Numbered from the stretch's first letter, positions 45,338-57,446 are shown. The stretch: 64,000 bases of DNA from Bicyclus anynana (GCF_947172395.1 NC_069086.1:838501-902500); one strand, 5' to 3'. The notes: generated from the sequence alone by a model not told the origin. Translations and numbers: made by a program.

Positions 45338-45436
45338 CTTTCCAGAACCAACGGTCGGGGTGTTTCGCTGGTCTCGATGCTATAATTCGGCCATTTTGTT
45401 TATATAAACTCGCCGTCGGACCGTTCACCGGGTTAT
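45338..45436 (-). other. Probable 5' UTR part of neuroligin exon 1
   Basis: Upstream of the start codon the minus strand has a polypyrimidine-like stretch and acceptor (tttgttacag) ending at 45437, so exon 1 may begin at 45436 and follow an untranslated exon further right. A TATATAAA-like string lies inside this stretch near 45401-45408, so a local promoter is the alternative reading. The in-frame TAG at 45382-45380 rules out coding sequence entering from an upstream exon in this frame. Transcript data would decide between the two. Confidence 0.5.
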
Positions 45437-46724
45437 CTGTAACAAAATGGAAATCTTAATGCCGTTGAATTAATGGTATTGCTTATTGAGGGGGTTATTG
45501 CCGTTTTTGAGTCTCTTCAAATTTATTCCGTACAAATAAACTGATTTTACGTAACTTAACAGTTTGTGTCGTAATAATGAATTATATGGGTATTTTTATT
45601 TAAAAATGAGACTATTTTGTGGATATAACAATGCGATTTGATTGCAAGAAATAATGGATTGTCAACTTTTATAAAAGGGTTTATCTTTATATACCTAAGT
45701 CGTCAATCCATTAAAAAAGTTTGATTTAAAGGGTAATTTTTTTCCACGAGACAGAACATTATAAAAATTATGAATTTGATGATTGAAGTAATCTCAAGTT
45801 AATTTTTACACCAGCTATACTGGTCAACGCACACATTAACTGGGTCGCTGCAATGTAAGATGAAAAAGAAACGTCGCACAGTATATTGAGTAGGTTTTAA
45901 AATGTTTTAGCCATGAAAAGAATATTCCTCTTTTACATTTTCTGTAATATTTCAAACCATCGTGTTTTGACCCACTTTTATAACAAATCGCTGTTGAAAT
46001 TCATCGTATGTTGTTTAGAGCTTAGCGTAAAATATAGGTTTATTTTTAATACAATATTTTTTAGACCGCATTTTGGACCAGCTGAGTTATTACAACTATT
46101 ACAAAATGCCCTCAAACTTTTGTTTATCGAGACATAAAAACAATTATACTAAAACCGATTTATTTTTTTCATCCGGCACATTGAGATATGTGTGTGATAG
46201 TTTCACAAAGATCGGTTCAGCGGTTAAGCTGAAAATTCATTTTACATTTATTATTTTTGTTTTCAGTATCAACCTGAAACTTTGACGAAGTCAAAAGTAT
46301 AATTTTGCAGTTAAATATGGCAATTTTAGGCTTAAATCTTCAACTCTTAGTCTGACCTACAACCGTAATGCTAGAATAGAAAGGTCAACCCCCAAAAAAC
46401 GTATTAAAAATACTTTAGGGTATTCATCTCTTTTGCATTTCTAAAACGTTTCAACCATTACGTTTTGACCCATTTTTGTGACAAACTGCTTTCGAAACTC
46501 GCTCTCATGTAGCTAAAGAGCTGATGGAAGATTTCAAGTTACCATCTTTTTATGATTCCCTAGTGGAAATTACCACGGACTTATATTTAATTAGACGCTT
46601 ATTCATTCAACAACATGCATTTCTTTATATATATATATTTCTCTTATTTTTTTACTCAATTGCTTAAAGTCCTGTTGTGTTTGTGTGTATTGAATGCTTG
46701 TCACATTTTTGTGAATGCTTGTCA

Positions 46725-46780
46725 TTCCAAAAAGGAGGAGGTTCTACGTTCGGCTGTATGTATGTTTTTACGATTTAATC
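46725..46780 (+). repeat. Family J repeat
   Basis: 'ccaaaaaggaggaggttcta' followed by cgttcggctgtatgtatgtt. Three copies in the window. Confidence 0.55.
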
Positions 46781-47227
46781 TCTGTCTCTCTGTATCATGC
46801 ATCTGTTCAAGCACGCACTGTGAAGTTTTGTAAAGTGTAATTAGTATTATTACTGGTCCCAAATAGTTACAAAATACTGCGATTTTGGATAATAATTTTT
46901 GTAATGTTATTTTTTATTAAATAAAATATTTTTTTATTAAATAAAAACTAACATTGCATTACTTAAATATATCCCACCAGCTCTTGGCGTGACGTATGTA
47001 GGGTTTGTTTCCGGGTTGCGACCCCGTAACGTAAACGTGGAATTTGGAATTACATAAAACTGTCAAGAGATCGCAGCGCTGCTGGGGTGCGGCGTGTTTG
47101 GGTGATGTTTGGGTGATGTTTTATTTAACTTCGCTGTACCGCTGTTTGTGTTGACGGAAACGTTTTCGGCCTTAATTTTTACCCAAATTAGAAAGGGTTG
47201 AGATTTTAACATGCAATTTATGTTGCG

Positions 47228-47330
47228 CATATTCAAAACAAAACCAGCCAAGTGCGAGTCGGACTCGCGTAAGGGTTCCGTACCATTATCAATAAAAAGA
47301 GCAATAAACACGTTTATTATATGGGAGCCT
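47228..47330 (+). repeat. Family K repeat (conserved 5' block)
   Basis: 'aaaaccagccaagtgcgagt', 'cggactcgcgtaagggttcc' and 'gtaccattatcaataaaaa', then 'cacgtttattatatgggagc'. A block widespread in insects from memory; identity of the parent element unknown. Confidence 0.6.
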
Positions 47331-48098
47331 TCTTATTAAATATTTATTTTATTCTCTTTTTTAGTATCTATTTGTCATTATAGCGGCAATATAAATACGT
47401 CAGTTGAGAAAAATATCAGCTGACTAACTATCAAGGTTATTGAAATACAGCCAGCTGGCCTATTTATTATTTTGGTCTTTAGCAACCTATTATAATAAAC
47501 ATCAAATCAATTGACAAAATATCATTTACCTACTGTGTGATATGCACCAGTAAGAACCGGTAGACATTTTTACAAAGAATCTCAATTTCGTATATGTCAA
47601 CTGGCATACATCAAAAATAGTGAATTAGCCTGCTGGTGACAGACGGACGTAGTTGTCGTGATGAAGCCTAACCTTTACCACTTTGTCTCATCTATATAAA
47701 CTGTAGCTAGTCGTAGTAATTCGTAGCAACATTCGTAGCAAACGCGTAGCTGTATCCTAATATTGTTTGTAGCCTAATAACTTAGGCTATTGTAAAGGCG
47801 ACCTTACAGAGCGACATAGTCCAAAATGGACTCAGCTCCTTAAAAAAAAGATTTAAAAAAAAATAGGCCTTTGACAGGGTCAGGCCCGTAGACAGAGCAA
47901 GTAAGAGACGCATTAGCGACATTCGTTCTCTCAAAAAAAGAAAACAAACTTGGACTTACTCAAGTTTCGGAGGCGTTATACCAAAAAAATACTAGGCTTC
48001 TACTAATAATTTCTTAGGCTTGAAGGGCACAGCATGATCCGAAGCTTCGCTAAACACTGGACCAGCTAAGTAGCAAAATTGGACTATAGTTTTATGAA

Positions 48099-48245
48099 AA
48101 ACCAGCTGACGGCGTCAGCTGGTTTCACCCGCGTGGTTCCCATTCCCGTAGGAATACGATAAATGGCCTCTCTGACACTGAAATAACTTTTCAAATCGAA
48201 CCAGTAGATGCGTTCAACCAAACAAACTCTTCAGCAATATAATTT
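48099..48245 (+). repeat. Family F repeat starting with a palindrome
   Basis: Begins with the 27-bp palindrome 48099-48125 (aaaccagctgacg, centre g, then its reverse complement), followed by 'cacccgcgtggttcccattc' and the normal family F body to 'aaacaaactcttcagcaata'. Other copies start at 'agctgacg' with no inverted second half. Confidence 0.75.
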
Positions 48246-49424
48246 TATAAAATATACTCAAAAAAATATAGTTTTAATAACATGAGAGAGATGTCACTGT
48301 TGGTACAACGTCGGTTTGAAAATATTCGTGTATATATTTCGAGCTGGATTTTATTTTGCGACCAAAACAAGTTCGGAAGCTCAAACAATTTTCCAGCGTA
48401 GGAGATTATGCATTATCCGGGTCATACTGGGGCCATGTATTATTCACACTCGGTCGGCGCTGTCTCCCGTTACGCTAAATATATGCACTGTTTATCATCG
48501 GTAACGTAACACCGTGAAAGATGGCTAAGCGTTTTTGGCTCCAAAATACTCGCGCGGGAATTTTAAAAGCATCTGCGGTGCTGAACGGCTTATCGCCCGA
48601 TGCCTTTTTTGGAAAACCTGCGATTTTTGGGGTGAGAAATATTCAGTCAATTTTATCTGTATTGATTTCAGAATGAGTTTTTGTATAAACTGGTGATATC
48701 AAACGCATACGTCCTGTTTCAGTAAGACTCTACACTGATAAGAGTATTGTAAAATTAAAAAGATTTTCGGGATTTTTTGTTTGTTTGAACCTAGGGAACT
48801 AGTTGTTTAAATTGAAAATTTTGTTTAAACGAGAGAGGTAACGTGTTATATAACATACCGTAACGTAAACATAACATAATGCTCAATGGAAGCGGATCAT
48901 TAATACAAAAATAGACAAAAACGGATAATGTTTATGTACAGATATACACTAAGCTATTGTCTAAATAAAAGTAGTTTAAGAGATACTCCAAACTTTAATC
49001 TTTGTGATAATTTTCATCCAGATCAGTAAAGCCGTTATGCTATGATTGAGATAATAAACATTCATTACGTCCAATCTTTTGCATTTAAATAAATAATAAT
49101 CAATTGTTATAGATTCTAAATGTTAAGTGTAGATACAATGTTCTAATATTGTAATTGCTCAAGGTACGTGCTATGTTCTTCGACTTGGGTGATAAGGTGT
49201 TATGTAACCATTATTCTGAAATACAGTTTCATCTTATAAGGCACGTACGCAAGATCTTGCCCTACTTTTTCTTTTAACGATAGGTATAAGGTACCTATAT
49301 GTATTTTTTGTACCGCTTTGTGTACGTATGTGCGAAAGTAGCTGCTAAAAATAATTACTGAAATGAGAAGGTACTCGACGAATAAGTATTCAAAGATGCA
49401 GGCTATTTTAGGGTTTTATTACTT

Positions 49425-49535
49425 TACTAGCGAACGCCCGCAACTTCATCCTTCATTGCTTCAGTAGCTGCAGCGTAAAAGAGGAACAAACAGACTTACA
49501 CACAAACTTTCGCCTTTATAATATTAGTGTGATAA
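49425..49535 (+). repeat. Family E, internally deleted
   Basis: 'actagcgaacgcccgcaact' joined directly to 'tcattgcttcagtagctgca', 'gcgtaaaagaggaacaaaca' and the end 'tttataatattagtgtgat'. Confidence 0.65.
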
Positions 49536-49544
49536 CGAACTTCG

Positions 49545-49735
49545 AGACTTGCTTTTTACCCGTATATTTCCCACTCCCATAGAAATACGGAGACAAAATA
49601 TATGTACAGTCTGTAATACTCGCTGACAAATTAGCTTTCCATTGGTAATATAATTTTCAAAGTCAGTCCAGTATTTACCTACCTACCTACCGACCTACAA
49701 ACAAAACTTTTCAATATCTAACTAGTTTAGATGAT
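49545..49735 (+). repeat. Family F repeat with (ACCT)n tract
   Basis: 'cccactcccatagaaatacg', 'aattagctttccattggtaa' and 'caaagtcagtccagtattta', then ttacctacctacctaccgac. Confidence 0.55.
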
Positions 49736-50070
49736 ATTTGCAACGGAAATCTGAGTAGTTAGAGTATGCTAAATACCATTACGCCATTTAACTCGTCCTT
49801 CCTGATGCAAGTTATTTATAGCGAGAATTTAATCGAATTCAGGCAAAGTCGGTCAGCCGTGACGTCACACCGGCCACCGTCCAATATAACGTGCATCTAC
49901 GTCATACTAAAGTTAGCAGCCAAGTTACACTAGAGAGAGCTAAGTCAACTCAACTGTTGCTTGCTGATCAACCAAGTAAAACAAATTCAAAATACGAGCC
50001 AGTTAAGTTTCTTTTGAAAATATTACATGTTTTAATAATATTATGTTTAAGGGCGAAGGGGAAAATATGA

Positions 50071-50136
50071 CGTGATAGCCCAGAGGAGAGGAGACTTAAG
50101 CTCAGTAGTGAGCCGAATATGGGTTGATGACGATGT
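50071..50136 (+). mobile_element. SINE, family A, internally deleted
   Basis: 'gacgtgatagcccagaggag' fused directly to 'aggagacttaagctcagtag' and tgagccgaatatgggttgat. Only the two ends remain, joined at a short 'gag' match. Confidence 0.75.
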
Positions 50137-50269
50137 TTAAGGGTTGATTTTTTTTCATAAATTTTTAATAGTGTTTTTTATTTTATACTGTTAAAAATTA
50201 AAAAAAAAAAAAGAACTAATAAAGGAATGAGAGTCAATTTTGTTTCATATAATAAGATAATAGTTACGT

Positions 50270-50525
50270 GATAGCCCAGTGGATATGACCTCTGCTCGAT
50301 TCGGAGGGCGCAGGTTCGAATCCGATCCGAGCCGGGTTAAGTGTATTAAAAAAAACATCACGTGACTCAAACGGAAACCTGAGATTTTTTTTAATTATCT
50401 ACGTGTGTAAAGTCTGCCAATCAACGTTAGACCAGCGGGGTGGAATAAGGCCTAACCCTTCTCATTCTGAGAGGAGACTCGTATTCAACAGTGAGCTGAA
50501 TGTGGGTTGTTAACGATGATGATAT
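50270..50525 (+). mobile_element. SINE, family A, full length, plus strand
   Basis: Head cgtgatagcccagtggatat (A box) and ggttcgaatccgatccg (B box), body 'acgtgtgtaaagtctgccaa', 'taacccttctcattctgaga', end 'gtgagctgaatgtgggttgt' and a (gat)n tail. Defines family orientation and length (about 255 bp). Confidence 0.85.
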
Positions 50526-51949
50526 ACATTATAAAGTAAAAGTAGAATTTAGTTTTTACCGAATTCCAAAAATTAAGGGTTCATACTTGACATTGACATT
50601 GATGTAGATGGATCGATTTATTCAAAGTTACCGTACAACGCTAAACAAATAAGTATATACGTACATTAGCCATGGTAACGGGGCTGGCATCAAAACCCAA
50701 AGGTCACGGGTTCGATTTCCATATGTTATACTATAAAATCTGTAATTGGTTTATCTTTTCCGATTTTTATGGAGTAAAAAAAATATTTAAATCGTGTGGT
50801 AACTTCATAGAACAATTTTATGGGATATTTGTTATTAAAATTACCTACCCAAGTCTGGAAGATGGCTTGGAAGGAAAATTCCCTACTAACATGATTCGCA
50901 TTCCCCATCTTTTCTCCGACTCCAACACTATGATCATGATCAAGGCCCAAGTGCCATTAGTTACAAGTTGATATTAGTTAAAACTAAATGTAAATTCAAA
51001 GTAAAAATAAACGAATATTTGAGGGTAGTAACATAAATTTTCAGTCCAACGGTTGTATCTCGCGACATCGCTGCCGGTCGCAAAACTGATATCGTCATAC
51101 TGTTGTTACTGTAGGTACAGTTTAAAAATAAACTGCAATACTATAAATACTAGTTAAGTTAAATTACAAATATTGTTATAAAATACCCCCATTTCCCCCC
51201 AACGGTCAATAATTTAAAAGAAAAAAAAACTTTATGACAGAAATCACTTTTTTAAGAATGGCAAATAATTGTAATAATTTCTTCGCTTAGCAACAGATTC
51301 ATTTTCAACGCACAAAGTTATAGTTACCTTCTTTCCAAAAATCACAACAGAGTTTTCTAAAAGACTACTCAATATTTAATAGTTTACAGAGTAAGTAGTA
51401 GTAGTAGTGTAACTTTCTTTAAAACTCGTAAAGATAATAATCGGTCTGCAATTTCCTACATCTCCTGTAATTGTTAGTCACAGGGGCGTTAGGTGCCATG
51501 GGTATTTTGGCTCAAAACGAAAGTCTGAAATGAGACGCACTTAAATAGTGGCATATTCCTTTGAAACTTTGCTTCTGCGTTCGCCTAAGCCTAGTGACAC
51601 ATGTTCCTAACGATTATACAACAAATACGCAGCCAGAAAAAGAAATCGTGATAAGCAAGCTCAGCACAATAATTACCTCAAGCATTTCATTTGTTTCTCC
51701 CAACGCAAGCCCGATCAATATGCTATCTCCGAGTTTATACCCCACATTGGGATACAAGAGTCCTTTGTCGCGACGTTTTACGACATTGTATGTTTATCTG
51801 AGCTAAATTTATTGCGCCAATAACACGGGGCGCTACGGGCTAGTATTCTCGGTTAGTATCTTTGTTAGGATATTATCGAGCGATTTAACGTGGCCTTGTG
51901 AGACGATATTGTGCGAATGTGTTTTTGTAACCGTGCCGTGTTTGTTTAT

Positions 51950-52140
51950 TAGAAAGACTAGCAGACACCACGCTGTTTTACCCGTTTGGTTCCCGTTTCC
52001 GTAGAATAACGGGGATAAAAAATATCTCTTAGCACTCGGGGATGGTATAACTTCCCAACAAAATCGGTTCAGTAGTTTCAGAGTGTATTCAATGCAAACA
52101 AACAATCAAATCTTTCCTCTTTGTAATATTAGTAGAAGTA
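51950..52140 (+). repeat. Family F repeat, full
   Basis: 'gactagcagacaccacgctg', 'ggttcccgtttccgtagaat', 'aaaatcggttcagtagtttc' and 'ctttgtaatattagtagaag'. Confidence 0.75.
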
Positions 52141-52215
52141 GATTAATGGTAAAACAAATAATGTTCAAAATCGATTACTAGTAGCCAGAGCTTTTTGTAA
52201 TAGAGCTCATCTGGT

Positions 52216-52470
52216 GAAGTACTATCACCAATCCCATGCTTATTTCTGCCCTAAAGCAGCATTACTGTGTTCCAGCCTAAAGGACGTGGTCTCCGGTATG
52301 ATTACGGTACATGAGGCAACTACTACAACTATGCATCAAGTTGACGGGCCCAGGGCAGTATTTTGTTGGGCTGCTGCAAACTTACATGGCCAAGTCTTAC
52401 TCTGTGTAAGGCCAATGGTATTCCACTTACCGTCGGGTGAGCCATTTGCTTGTACTGTCAATTTATTATA
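52216..52470 (+). repeat. Interspersed repeat, family G
   Basis: 'cccatgcttatttctgccct', 'aaagcagcattactgtgttc', 'gacgggcccagggcagtatt', 'ccacttaccgtcgggtgagc' and 'catttgcttgtactgtcaat'. Resembles the 3' half of lepidopteran SINE/LINE-tail repeats; class uncertain. Confidence 0.5.
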
Positions 52471-52576
52471 GGTTAAAAATAATCATTTACCCATTTGGAA
52501 CCCTTGTAACTTTAATTTCAAGTTTTCGACTAAGTATCACATTACCTGACGTTTCAATTTTGTATGAATTTTGACT

Positions 52577-52682
52577 TTGATTGGGCATTGGGCCATCGTG
52601 GTGGACTATTAGCCTAATACCTCTCATTCTGAGAGGTGACTTGTGCTCAACAGTGAGTCGAGTATGGGTTGTTATTGATGAC
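52577..52682 (+). mobile_element. SINE, family A, 3' half
   Basis: 'ggcattgggccatcgtggtg', 'cctctcattctgagaggtga' and 'gtgagtcgagtatgggttgt'. The tRNA-like head is missing. Confidence 0.65.
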
Positions 52683-53678
52683 ACTATAATTACAGAGAAG
52701 AAAAGAAGTGTATTTTGATTACAACAGAATTATAGATTTACTGTAGACTTAAAACACTTGCTTGCATTAAAGCGATAGCTCGCAATCCTACATAGCCACT
52801 GACCCCGTTTAGTGCTGGATTGAATTTCACATATTCGTAGTCTGGGTCAGTGTTGCTCTACCAACGTAATTGATTAATTCGGTCGTTCTAATAAGGCTAG
52901 ATACGCTCAATAACAGACTTCAAAAAACCAGAGCGTAGTTATAGATACTTTAGTATTGGTGTCCTATTTTACTGAGTTGAAGGCTAATTCACTTATTATT
53001 ATTTATTATTCGTTATTTGATGTATGTTATTTGACATAAAAGAAATTGAGATTCTATGTAACGAATGTCATCCGGTGCCTACAGACAACCCTTCGTGGAT
53101 ATCATTTTAATATGTTGTTAATTAAGTAAATAGGCCAATTGGAATCTAGTTTTAATTTGACATCTCTGTACATTGTACAGTGGCGGAATAAGGAGCAGGA
53201 CTAGTAAGTAGTAAGTAGACAGGACTGGTAAATCATTATGTTGCAATTTTATTGACAGATTACATCTAATTATTATGATGGATGTCACTAGGGGCGGCAA
53301 TAATTTAACAGTTTATTGGCCGCAAAGGAGAAACCCCGTCTCCAAACAAGCTCGGGCCCAAATTATACAGATCTCTAAATTAACTATATATTAGGACAAT
53401 TAAGGAGGCCTGTTTTCAAAGAAATCTATATTTGCCTAGTCAGTTAAATTACTATCAGTTAAGTTACATGTGGACAAGAATTCGTAGACCTTTGATATAA
53501 AATTCAATGCATTACCTGTGTCTAACTAGCAACCGACAGTTTGAATAAAGAATTGACACTTACTTGACACATCTAATCAAATTATGACAATAATGATATT
53601 TGACAGTGACATCTCACTCATTGCTTGACTTTGACAGCCGCGTTTGCAAAGACAACTGTCTATCAGTGAACACTGTCG

Positions 53679-53994
53679 TCGTTATCAACCCTTATTTGGC
53701 TCACTACTGAGCTTAAGTCTCCTCTCAGAATGAGAGAGGTTAGGCCAATACTCCACCACGCTGGCCCATGCGGACTGGCAGACACGCAGAGAATTAAGAA
53801 AATTCTCTAATATGCAGGTTTCCTCACGATGTTTTCCTTCACCGTTTGAGACACGTGACATTTAATTTCTTAAAATGCACACAATTGAAAAGTTAGAGGT
53901 GCATGCCTCGGACCGGATTCCCACCCAGCTTTCCCAGATTCCCACCCAACCCACACCCTCTGGAATCGGAGGCAGGGGTCATATGGGCTATCTG
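53679..53994 (-). mobile_element. SINE, family A, with micro-duplication in the B box
   Basis: Minus orientation copy from 'ttatcaacccttatttggct' to catatgggctatctg. The B-box region is rewritten: gattcccaccca occurs twice around gctttccca, so the pol III box is destroyed. Confidence 0.75.
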
Positions 53995-55979
53995 TGAAAA
54001 TAATGAAATCAGCTTATGTTCCCTGTTGGCTAATAATATTTCGGCTAAGATTTGTAGTAATTTAGGAAAAATATACAAGATTTTTAGTACATCTTTCATT
54101 TCTGTATCGTTATGAAAAGTGAGTCCATTTTCGGGCATCTCATTTATAAATCCGCCAATGCTAAAATACTCTGAACATTAAACGTAAAAGTTTGATTTCT
54201 CTTATCATAACTAAGCCTTATCTTGTGATATAACGCTAAAATGCGTCATTAATTAAGTTATGCGATAGACGTTCGTACAGTTGAAACAGCCGCATGCATG
54301 ATAGCGATAGCTGGCAATAATGCGTAGCTATTGACCCCGTTCATTGCTGGATTGAATTTGAAATATTTTTAATTAACGTTGCCAAGTTGAATGGAATTTG
54401 GACGACCTATTTAGCGAAGCAATTTGTTTATTTGCTTTTCAACGAGATACGAGATTTGAATAGTGTATTAAACCTCAAAAGAATTTTAATAGTAGTTAAT
54501 CTCTTTGTGATAAAGCTTGTGCGGAGAGGTACTACTAACTTGCTTATTTTGACCTCCAGGCAGTATTTTCAGTTATGGGAATCGAACTTACTGCCTTGGA
54601 TGTAGTTGACAGTTTCAGTACCCACTGCACTTGACGGGGTGGCGTCAAATAAAATATTATATTTGATGATTATTATTTTAACCTACAGTTATTAAATTAT
54701 AGGTTATTCTTTATCAAAACTGGTTATTTTTGTTTAATAAAATTTAATTTATCTAATCCTTGTATACGTAAAGTAATTTTATTTTATTTTTAAACATAAT
54801 GTGAAAATACAAAGTTACCTACACAGAAGACATATCAATATTATGGTATACGGTCATCAATTTGAAATTGTAAAAGCGATATCATTTCACAATCAAATTC
54901 CAATCCGGATTGTGACTAATTGGGACTACGACCGCGTTACGCGATTGATACCCAAAGGTACTGATGGGAGGGTTACATCATTAACATACATCATTGAGAA
55001 AACGTCATTAAAATGGGGAAAAACGCCGCGTTTTCCGATATTAATACCGCGTTATTAATTTCAAATCCATCCTGAAAGCCTATTAAATTTTCATCGTCCA
55101 GCGGTAGGGCAGAAATACATACATTATTAATGAGATATACGGGCAGAAATCGTAAAAACGTTTCGACGGCCGCCCTGGGTTTAATAATAAATTTTGTGGA
55201 ATCCGTTTTTGCGGATGCTATATTAAGGCTTTTTCTACAGGAAATTGGGAGTGAAATGACTATTTTTTGTTCGTATTTATGGTCCGGTTACCGATGCTGC
55301 ACAACATATTTTATTTACATGCATACCTAATAATTATGATTTCCAAAAGTATTCCTCGTAAAGTAAGTATTGCATTTGTTTAAATTATTCGATCGTTGTT
55401 GACGAAATCATTTTAAACAAAGGATAACAAAAAGTCCTCAGCCAAAAAGCTGCTTGTGAATGCTTTTCGATGAGTCTCGAGTTCGTCTTTACCAGTGACA
55501 TAGGGACGTCAATTGAAAATGAAAAAAAAAATAATATTCCCTCATAAAACTCTTATCACAAAAGTAAAGCTTGCAGTTTTATTGGACTCGCTCCAGGTTT
55601 GGTTGCTATTTTCTTCTCATAGAGCTCCGAGGCAACAAATTTTCAGTCGTGTGTATATTTAATACATTAATTGTAAATTCTTTATATCACAGAGAAGCCT
55701 CCATTTGAGCTTTGCCAAAAGAAACGAAGACTAGATTATTAATCTTAATCAACTTACACAACACCGCTGTCTTGTTTAGTCCGAGTGAGAAAGAATAATC
55801 AAATAGCCTTATTAATTATTTTCTTTATGAACAACTGCAAATTAATTATTCCATTATTCTCTTGTTTTAGAGTGTTTGCGAGAATATAAATGTAATTAGT
55901 AGCAAATGTTTTATAATATTACCACTTAAGAGTTTATAGTGTTTCTTATTCAAAGACAATTTACCACTTAACTGTAATA

Positions 55980-56612
55980 ATAATAATAATAATAATAATA
56001 AGCCGTTTATTCCCAAATCACACAGATCACATAAAATTATACAATACAAACAATTAAAAGGATAAAAAAAAACTTAAAACTAACTTAAATTAACTGAACT
56101 TAATTTTAAGATAATGAATAATTATTGTAGGTTAATATTATTAATTAATTGTTGTTGTTTATTTGGGTACCCATTTTCGGGTAAAGGCCTCCTCCATCAT
56201 ACTCCAATGTGCTCTATCTGCAGCAATCCTCGTCCATGTATGACCTGCGATCTCTTCGATATCGTCTCTCCAACGAGCGTGCGGTCTGCCTCGCGGCCGG
56301 ATGTGATCACGCGGCCACCAATGTAACACTCTCTCGCTCCACCGACCATCTCTAGTGCGCGCCACGTGACCTGCCCATCGCCATTTTAGTTTGCACGCCA
56401 GTTCTGCAGCATCGATCAGCTTTGTCTTTTTCCTTATGTCAACGTTCCTTTGACGGTCGCTGAGTTTAAGGCCTAACATGCTGCGCTCCGTCGCTCTTTG
56501 GAATTTTTGTATTCTATCAATAATACGTTTGGTCAAAGTCCACGTTTAACACCCATATAAAAGTGTAGGAAATATTGTGTTTTCCATTGCCTTCTTTTTC
56601 AACGATAGAGGT
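55980..56612 (-). mobile_element. RTE-type LINE 3' end with target duplication
   Basis: Minus strand. (tta)n tail at the left, body to 56612. The 14-bp acttaactgtaata is present on both sides (55966-55979 and 56613-56626), a clean target-site duplication. 5'-truncated. Confidence 0.9.
56159..56612 (-). pseudogene. RTE ORF, C-terminal fragment with one stop
   Basis: Reads PTLLYG-C-stop-TWTLTKRIIDRIQK, then RATERSMLGLKLSDRQRN, WRWAGHVARTRDGRW, GRPHARWRDDIEEIAG and EEAFTRKWVPK. The stop near 56548 sits where the family has Gln (YGCQTW type), a single C-to-T change. The terminal zinc-ribbon-like region is intact. Confidence 0.85.
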
Positions 56613-57181
56613 ACTTAACTGTAATACAACTGATTATTATCATAATAAGTGACGATACAGGTTTGAAGGCACACGATGCGTTGCGGCGCCGAATCTCAAA
56701 GATTTTACTGTATCGGCCATCAAACGTTTGTGTCAATCAATGGTAAATAAACAGTCCTTTTCCGAACTTGGCTTATACAACGCCATTTGTATCGCGCAGA
56801 AAAAATAAACAAACAAAAAGTGATCACCAAAACGTAAAAAGCTACCAACCGTAAGCCAATATCCATTCATTCGTATTCGCTTAGTAATGACGGTATCGAT
56901 TCTGAATCGAATACGCTTTGATTAACGATGTATTCGTTAATCGAGACTCCGTTAATGACTCGATACTGAGTAATGGAGTCGGGATCAAATCGCGTGCGAA
57001 TGGCCACTGATAACGGTTGCGGGATGTTTCTGAAACGAATCTAAAAGCAAATCTAACGTAGCTACTCGTATTTCTGTTGATTTACTCAATATTTGCACTG
57101 CATCTCTGTTTGTTATAACGGTCTTCTAGTTTTCCACTTTATTTATCACCATAACCTAACATGACGTTTCGTTTTTTTAAA

Positions 57182-57300
57182 CCTACCACGATGCTCCAAT
57201 GAGGGACTACGGGCTCGGGGTTATTAGTCACCTAAGCCCGTCAAATATTAATGATAATGATCGGAACCGATTGCTCAAAGTGGTCCCGAACCTAGAACCT
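57182..57300 (+). repeat. Family C fragment
   Basis: 'cctaccacgatgctccaatg', 'gggactacgggctcggggtt', 'atattaatgataatgatcgg' and 'gtggtcccgaacctagaacc'. Confidence 0.45.
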
Positions 57301-57308
57301 CTTGATTT

Positions 57309-57446
57309 GATTTTTTTTTATTCTATACAAGTTAGCCCTTGATTACAATCTCACCTGATGGTAAGTGATATCGCAATCTAACTTTTTAGGGGGAGGATGA
57401 AAATCCACAATCCTTTCGGTTTCTACACGACATCGAACCGGAACGC
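57309..57446 (-). mobile_element. SINE, family B, 3' half
   Basis: Minus orientation: 'acaagttagcccttgattac', 'aatctcacctgatggtaagt', 'gaggatgaaaatccacaatc' and 'tttctacacgacatcgaacc'. Head absent. Confidence 0.7.

Larger units (their letters stand above)
3875..45436 (-). other. Neuroligin gene, 5' part (span of visible exons)
   Basis: Five exons on the minus strand join in one frame to give about 347 residues of a neuroligin: signal peptide, then the N-terminal half of the cholinesterase-like domain. Neuroligins are postsynaptic type I membrane proteins that bind neurexins across the synapse. Family members are usually 700 to over 1000 residues, so the rest of the esterase-like domain, the membrane segment and the cytoplasmic tail must lie left of base 1. 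All four visible junctions are phase 1 with GT..AG borders. Internal exons are 153, 198, 117 and 126 nt, all multiples of three. Insects have several neuroligin paralogues; I cannot say which one this is. Confidence 0.93.

Noticed and set aside
54801..55058. 85-codon plus-strand open frame
   Set aside because: No similarity I recognise; composition fits chance in this region.
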